DNA of 40,712 nt, from positions 613,662 through 654,373 of the forward strand of contig CABFPE010000113.1 in assembly GCA_900660155.1 (NCBI GenBank), in the 5' to 3' direction. Source of the DNA: Hofstenia miamia (lineage: Eukaryota > Xenacoelomorpha > Acoela > Hofsteniidae). The position numbers and the translations under genes were made by a program. The notes below the pieces were generated by a model, which had not been told where the DNA came from, ran no database searches, and saw only the letters and a program-made list of their open reading frames with translations. Below, piece by piece: positions 37,969-40,712 of this stretch (position 1 is its first letter; every line of letters begins with the position of its first letter).

Positions 37969-38809
37969 TGTAACATCCTCCACCTGGCCTATTTGTACAG
38001 TGTATTATTGTTAATAACTATCACTCAGTAAGTGGCAGGTGAGGATTTACCAATTGAGTCAATCGCCAGACGTTTCTCCTCTGCTTAACTAGTTAGGTTA
38101 ATTGAGTACTAATCATCATTGTTTAGGTGACGAAGCCATGTGACGTTTCCTCATTGATTCATCTGTGGGCTACTGCCCGAAGCCGATCTCCACACCACAG
38201 TTCTCCTCCTTCATGAACCATTGATCCAATCCACTGCACCATCTCAGCTCAAATGGGAACTAGTTATGTGTACCCTACATTAGCTCAGTGCGTATACTCA
38301 TGTCAAGATGTAACTGACTTAAACTCAATTTTGTAAAGTGTTTGTTGGATTTGATAAGTAAAGCAACCGGGCGTTGACACTAACTGCAGTTATTTAATAT
38401 TAAAGTAGCCATTACCGTAAAATTACTGGCTTTAGAGATTATTTAATATGTTGCAGTTTCCTATACTTACATTTAATAACAATACATGTAAAGTCATTTA
38501 TTCGGTCGATTATAGTCAAGTCTCCTACTATTAATGATAGATATATATCCCTAGGGTTTGGCTATTCAGTCATTTCGAGCATCTATTATTTCATACATGT
38601 ATAGATTGGTAGTCAGCTAAGAAAGAATCGAAAAACTCCTATCCGTAACATAAGTGCGGTTTCATGACTGGCACAAGGACCCTTTGAATCAATCCCGTGA
38701 TGGAATCCACCCACTACTCAACACAACTTGGTTAGCTGAACATTTTATTAAATAGCAAACCAGATAAATGAAGAATGAAAATAAAATAAACTCCAAAGAA
38801 TTTATTGTT
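37969..38809 (-). repeat. 5' gamma LTR of element C, shared with element D
   Basis: On the plus strand it runs TGTAACATCCTCCACCTGG to AGAATTTATTGTT, with about 320 bases at the far end missing compared with the solo LTR at 9125-10286. At its far edge it is fused to RT of element D at the same AACA junction as in element B. On its near edge the primer-binding site and gag of C follow, so it acts as C's 5' LTR and D's downstream LTR. Confidence 0.82.
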
Positions 38810-38975
38810 ATGAATGCTGTTTTCTCAATATCATCTTCCTCCATTCGCACTTGCCAATAGGCCTTGCACAAGTCTAATGTTGTGAAATATCTGTGCTTGC
38901 TTGCTTTGTACAACATGTCCTCTATCCTTGGCAGGGGGTAGGAGTCTTTCTTCGTTACTTTGTTTAGCTTTAAAA
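38810..38975 (-). pseudogene. pol: RT fragment of element D
   Basis: The fragment encodes LNKVTKKDSYPLPRIEDM, then YFTTLDLCKAYWQV and MEEDDIEKTAFIT, ending at the LTR junction. It holds the first catalytic Asp but not YIDD. In contrast with B it has CGA, not TGA, before MEEDD. It would be non-functional alone. Confidence 0.75.
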
Positions 38976-39000
38976 TTACTTAATCGGCTACAGTAATTNA

Positions 39001-39177
39001 TGAGTTTATTAGTCTTTTGTTACATTTGGTGAGATCCTCTCTTGTAAAACCTAACTTTGTTGTGCAGTCGTCCATCATTATTGAAGTTGCCGCTCCCGTG
39101 TCAATTGTTGCTTTTATCATTATTCCATTAACCAATATTGTCATCATGTTTACTGTGTCCATGTTTGCCATAATCAT
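39001..39177 (-). pseudogene. pol: Protease start of element D, cut at an N
   Basis: Starts at a Met identical in position to that of C and carries the active site IDTGAATS, TTKLGF and CNKRLINS. It ends at the undetermined base 38999, so the rest of protease is missing. Its sequence is nearly the same as that of C. Confidence 0.72.
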
Positions 39178-39212
39178 TATTGCTGCGCAGTTCTTGGGAG
39201 TTGGCGCTGCCT

Positions 39213-40712
39213 CTAGTTTTCCAATTCTTCTTCCATTTGGGGTTCTTTGTTTAGTTCTCCCTCTGATTCTATTAAATCTTCGTCATCAAAGTACCCTTGT
39301 TCTTCTCCAATCATATTTATTTGTTTGTGGCACTCATCTCTTTTGTGTCCTTTCTTCCCACAATTATAACATTTCACATCTTTTTCAAGGACCTTCTTTG
39401 TTTTTCCATCTCTGGTTTTAATTCTTATTGTTTTTTCCTGCTTGTCTGTTTCATACATCTTCATTGTGTTCTTTGGCTTCACATTGCTCCTCCACATTGG
39501 GGTTTCTCTATGCCATGCTGCTTTCTTATTTATCCTCGCGTTATTCTCAATTGTAGCTTGTATGTCCACTGCCTTTCTAATCATCTTCTCTAAATTATCA
39601 TCTACATTACACTTGATTTCAAATTGTGCTCTTATGTTGTCAGACATCCCTTTACAAATATGCAAAATGAGATCATATTTTGAATATCGGTTTTCTCTCT
39701 AGCTTAATGTAACCAACCTCTTGACCTGTTGTATGTAGTTGCGGATGTCATCTGTCTTCTTCATCTTCGTTCCATTCAAAATTATCCTATACTGATTTTT
39801 GAAACTTTCATTTCCATAGTATTCTATGAAATCGCCAATTAGTAGTTCATAATCTGTTTTTGTATCTGGATCTCACAGCAGATAATGCTGCGATGCCACT
39901 CCCATCAAATATAGGGGGAATCTCGCCGCTGCTGAGTGTTGGCTCACTTTTCTCTCTGCCATCGTTAGCTCAAACATTTGGAGCCATTCCCCGAAGGTTG
40001 GATTGTACCCATCTACTCTGCCATTAAATTTTGGTAACATGGCTTTGCAAGGGATCATGTCATTTCCCATTTCTCGATTTAGTATTGAGTTGTTGTATTT
40101 GGGTTTCATATGTTTTGTTGTCCCTTCTTCTTTTCGTAGCTGCGTGGTTATTGCCTTCATAATTTCTTCTATAAATTTCTTTTTCTCCACCTCGTTCTCG
40201 TCGTCCAATGAATCTCCTTCTGATAAGTGATCATTGAGTGGTGAAGCTTGCAGTGCACATTCCTTTCTGCCTATGAACTGAAAGTTGTGGGAATGTATTT
40301 TTTCTTGTCATTCTTCTTTGTTCAGCTGCAATAGTCTCAGTTTATCTTTTAGATGAGCTATTTCTTCTTGTCTCAATTCTTTGTCTCTGGTTAGTCATTT
40401 GTTTTCTGCTTCCAGCAAATCGTGTTTTGATCATGCTGGCTGTTTGCTCTTATTTGCTTCAAGTCGGATGATTTTGCTCCTCAGTTGTGTTATCTCTGTG
40501 GCCTGTATATCATTATCTTGTATTAGTTGTCGATTAGTTATTTCTAATACATCATTTTTTCTTGCAGAAGCTGATTCTGCTCCAGGAATCTACTGTTCGA
40601 TTCTGTCAGTTGTTTCGTGAGTGCCTTGATTTTGTTCTGGAATACCTCGCTTTTTCAATCAATCTGGTATCCATGTTGATTTGAATGTTTCTAATTGTTT
40701 CCGCACTTGCTA
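39213..40712 (-). pseudogene. gag: gag of element D, partial at the window edge
   Basis: The segment covers the coiled coil (from the window edge to about 40270), KKKFIEEIMKAITTQLRKE, the capsid domain and the zinc knuckle CYNCGKKGHKRDEC near 39370-39330, and ends at the same TAG as C. In-frame stops include TGA in HYLL-x-DP, shared with C, a TAG before REN, and a TGA in the coiled coil where C has CAA; a one-base deletion near 40555 also breaks the frame. At the SKII position D keeps CGA where B and C have TGA. So D has a mutation history of its own but shares some stops with C. Confidence 0.75.

Larger units (their letters stand above)
28141..38809 (-). mobile_element. Element C: best-preserved gypsy-type element with large ORF3
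   Basis: In coding order (high to low coordinates) are the 5' LTR 38809-37969, primer-binding site 37968-37955, gag, protease, RFKG linker, RT, RNase H, integrase, acidic pol tail, RFKG array, ORF3, and truncated 3' LTR. Gag is in one frame and pol one base back, and ORF3 is in the pol frame. Over pol and ORF3 (about 2,200 codons) the only in-frame stops seen are TGA. The 3' LTR and the ORF3-LTR junction are truncated. It was probably active more recently than A. Confidence 0.88.
38806..40712 (-). mobile_element. Element D: gag-protease-RT fragment running off the window
   Basis: Minus-strand copy of the same family: gag (40712-39213, incomplete at the window edge), protease start (39177-39001), an N, a short LTR-like piece (about 38970-38998) and an RT segment (38975-38810) fused to the LTR. 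The RT/LTR junction is that of element B. The N at 38999 and the jump from protease to RT across an LTR-like remnant suggest assembly error or a real deletion there. Confidence 0.7.

Overview
This is a piece of an AT-rich eukaryotic, metazoan genome made almost entirely of transposable elements. No ribosome-binding sites, operons or bacterial genes are visible. Nested Ty3/Gypsy-type LTR retrotransposons, a CR1/L2-like LINE with a 2A-like peptide, a hAT-like MITE and the tail of a mariner/Tc1-type transposase point to an invertebrate, possibly an arthropod. That host call is an inference with low confidence.

Layout. 1-1.2 kb: 3' end of a mariner/Tc1-superfamily transposase, then featureless AT-rich DNA. 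1.16-1.76 kb (-): one possible host gene encoding a small secreted protein. 2.06-4.72 kb (-): a decayed CR1/L2-like LINE carrying a 2A-like motif and interrupted by a 221-bp hAT-like MITE with an 8-bp target duplication. 4.8-6.1 kb: an old solo LTR with target duplication CTAG. 7.2-20.1 kb (+): element A, an old gypsy element (LTR, primer-binding site, gag, protease, RT, RNase H, integrase, a peptide-repeat region, ORF3). It contains three solo LTRs, each with its own 4-bp target duplication, plus a GC-richer LINE fragment. 20.1-24.7 kb (+): element B, a younger relative cut off inside RT and fused to LTR. 24.7-26.6 kb (+): element E, a gag-protease fragment. 26,623-27,622: a 1000-N assembly gap. 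27.6-38.8 kb (-): a fragment (F) and then element C, the best-preserved copy (5' LTR, primer-binding site, gag, pol, repeat region, about 900-codon ORF3, truncated 3' LTR). 38.8-40.7 kb (-): element D, a gag-protease-RT fragment that shares C's LTR and has the same RT/LTR fusion junction as B.

The most unusual content is in the gypsy family. First, there is a large ORF3 downstream of pol with no visible signal peptide, transmembrane segment or furin-type site, so it does not look like an env gene; it occurs in both A and C. Second, between integrase and ORF3 lies an array of a short peptide repeat (Arg-Phe-Lys-Gly in C, Gln-Leu-Lys-Gly in A). Its spacing is almost always a multiple of three bases, and the same motif recurs in the protease-RT linker of B and C but not of A. 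Third, decay follows a CpG-deamination pattern: in C's pol and ORF3 every in-frame stop is TGA, and wherever a sister copy can be compared several of these align with CGA or CAA codons. The primer-binding sites of A, B and C also differ mainly at what look like former CpG positions.

Limits: family assignments rest on motifs read by eye. Percent identities, element ages and host identity were not computed. Single or double Ns (745, 25447-25448, 38999) and the large gap mark assembly seams where apparent chimeras should be distrusted.
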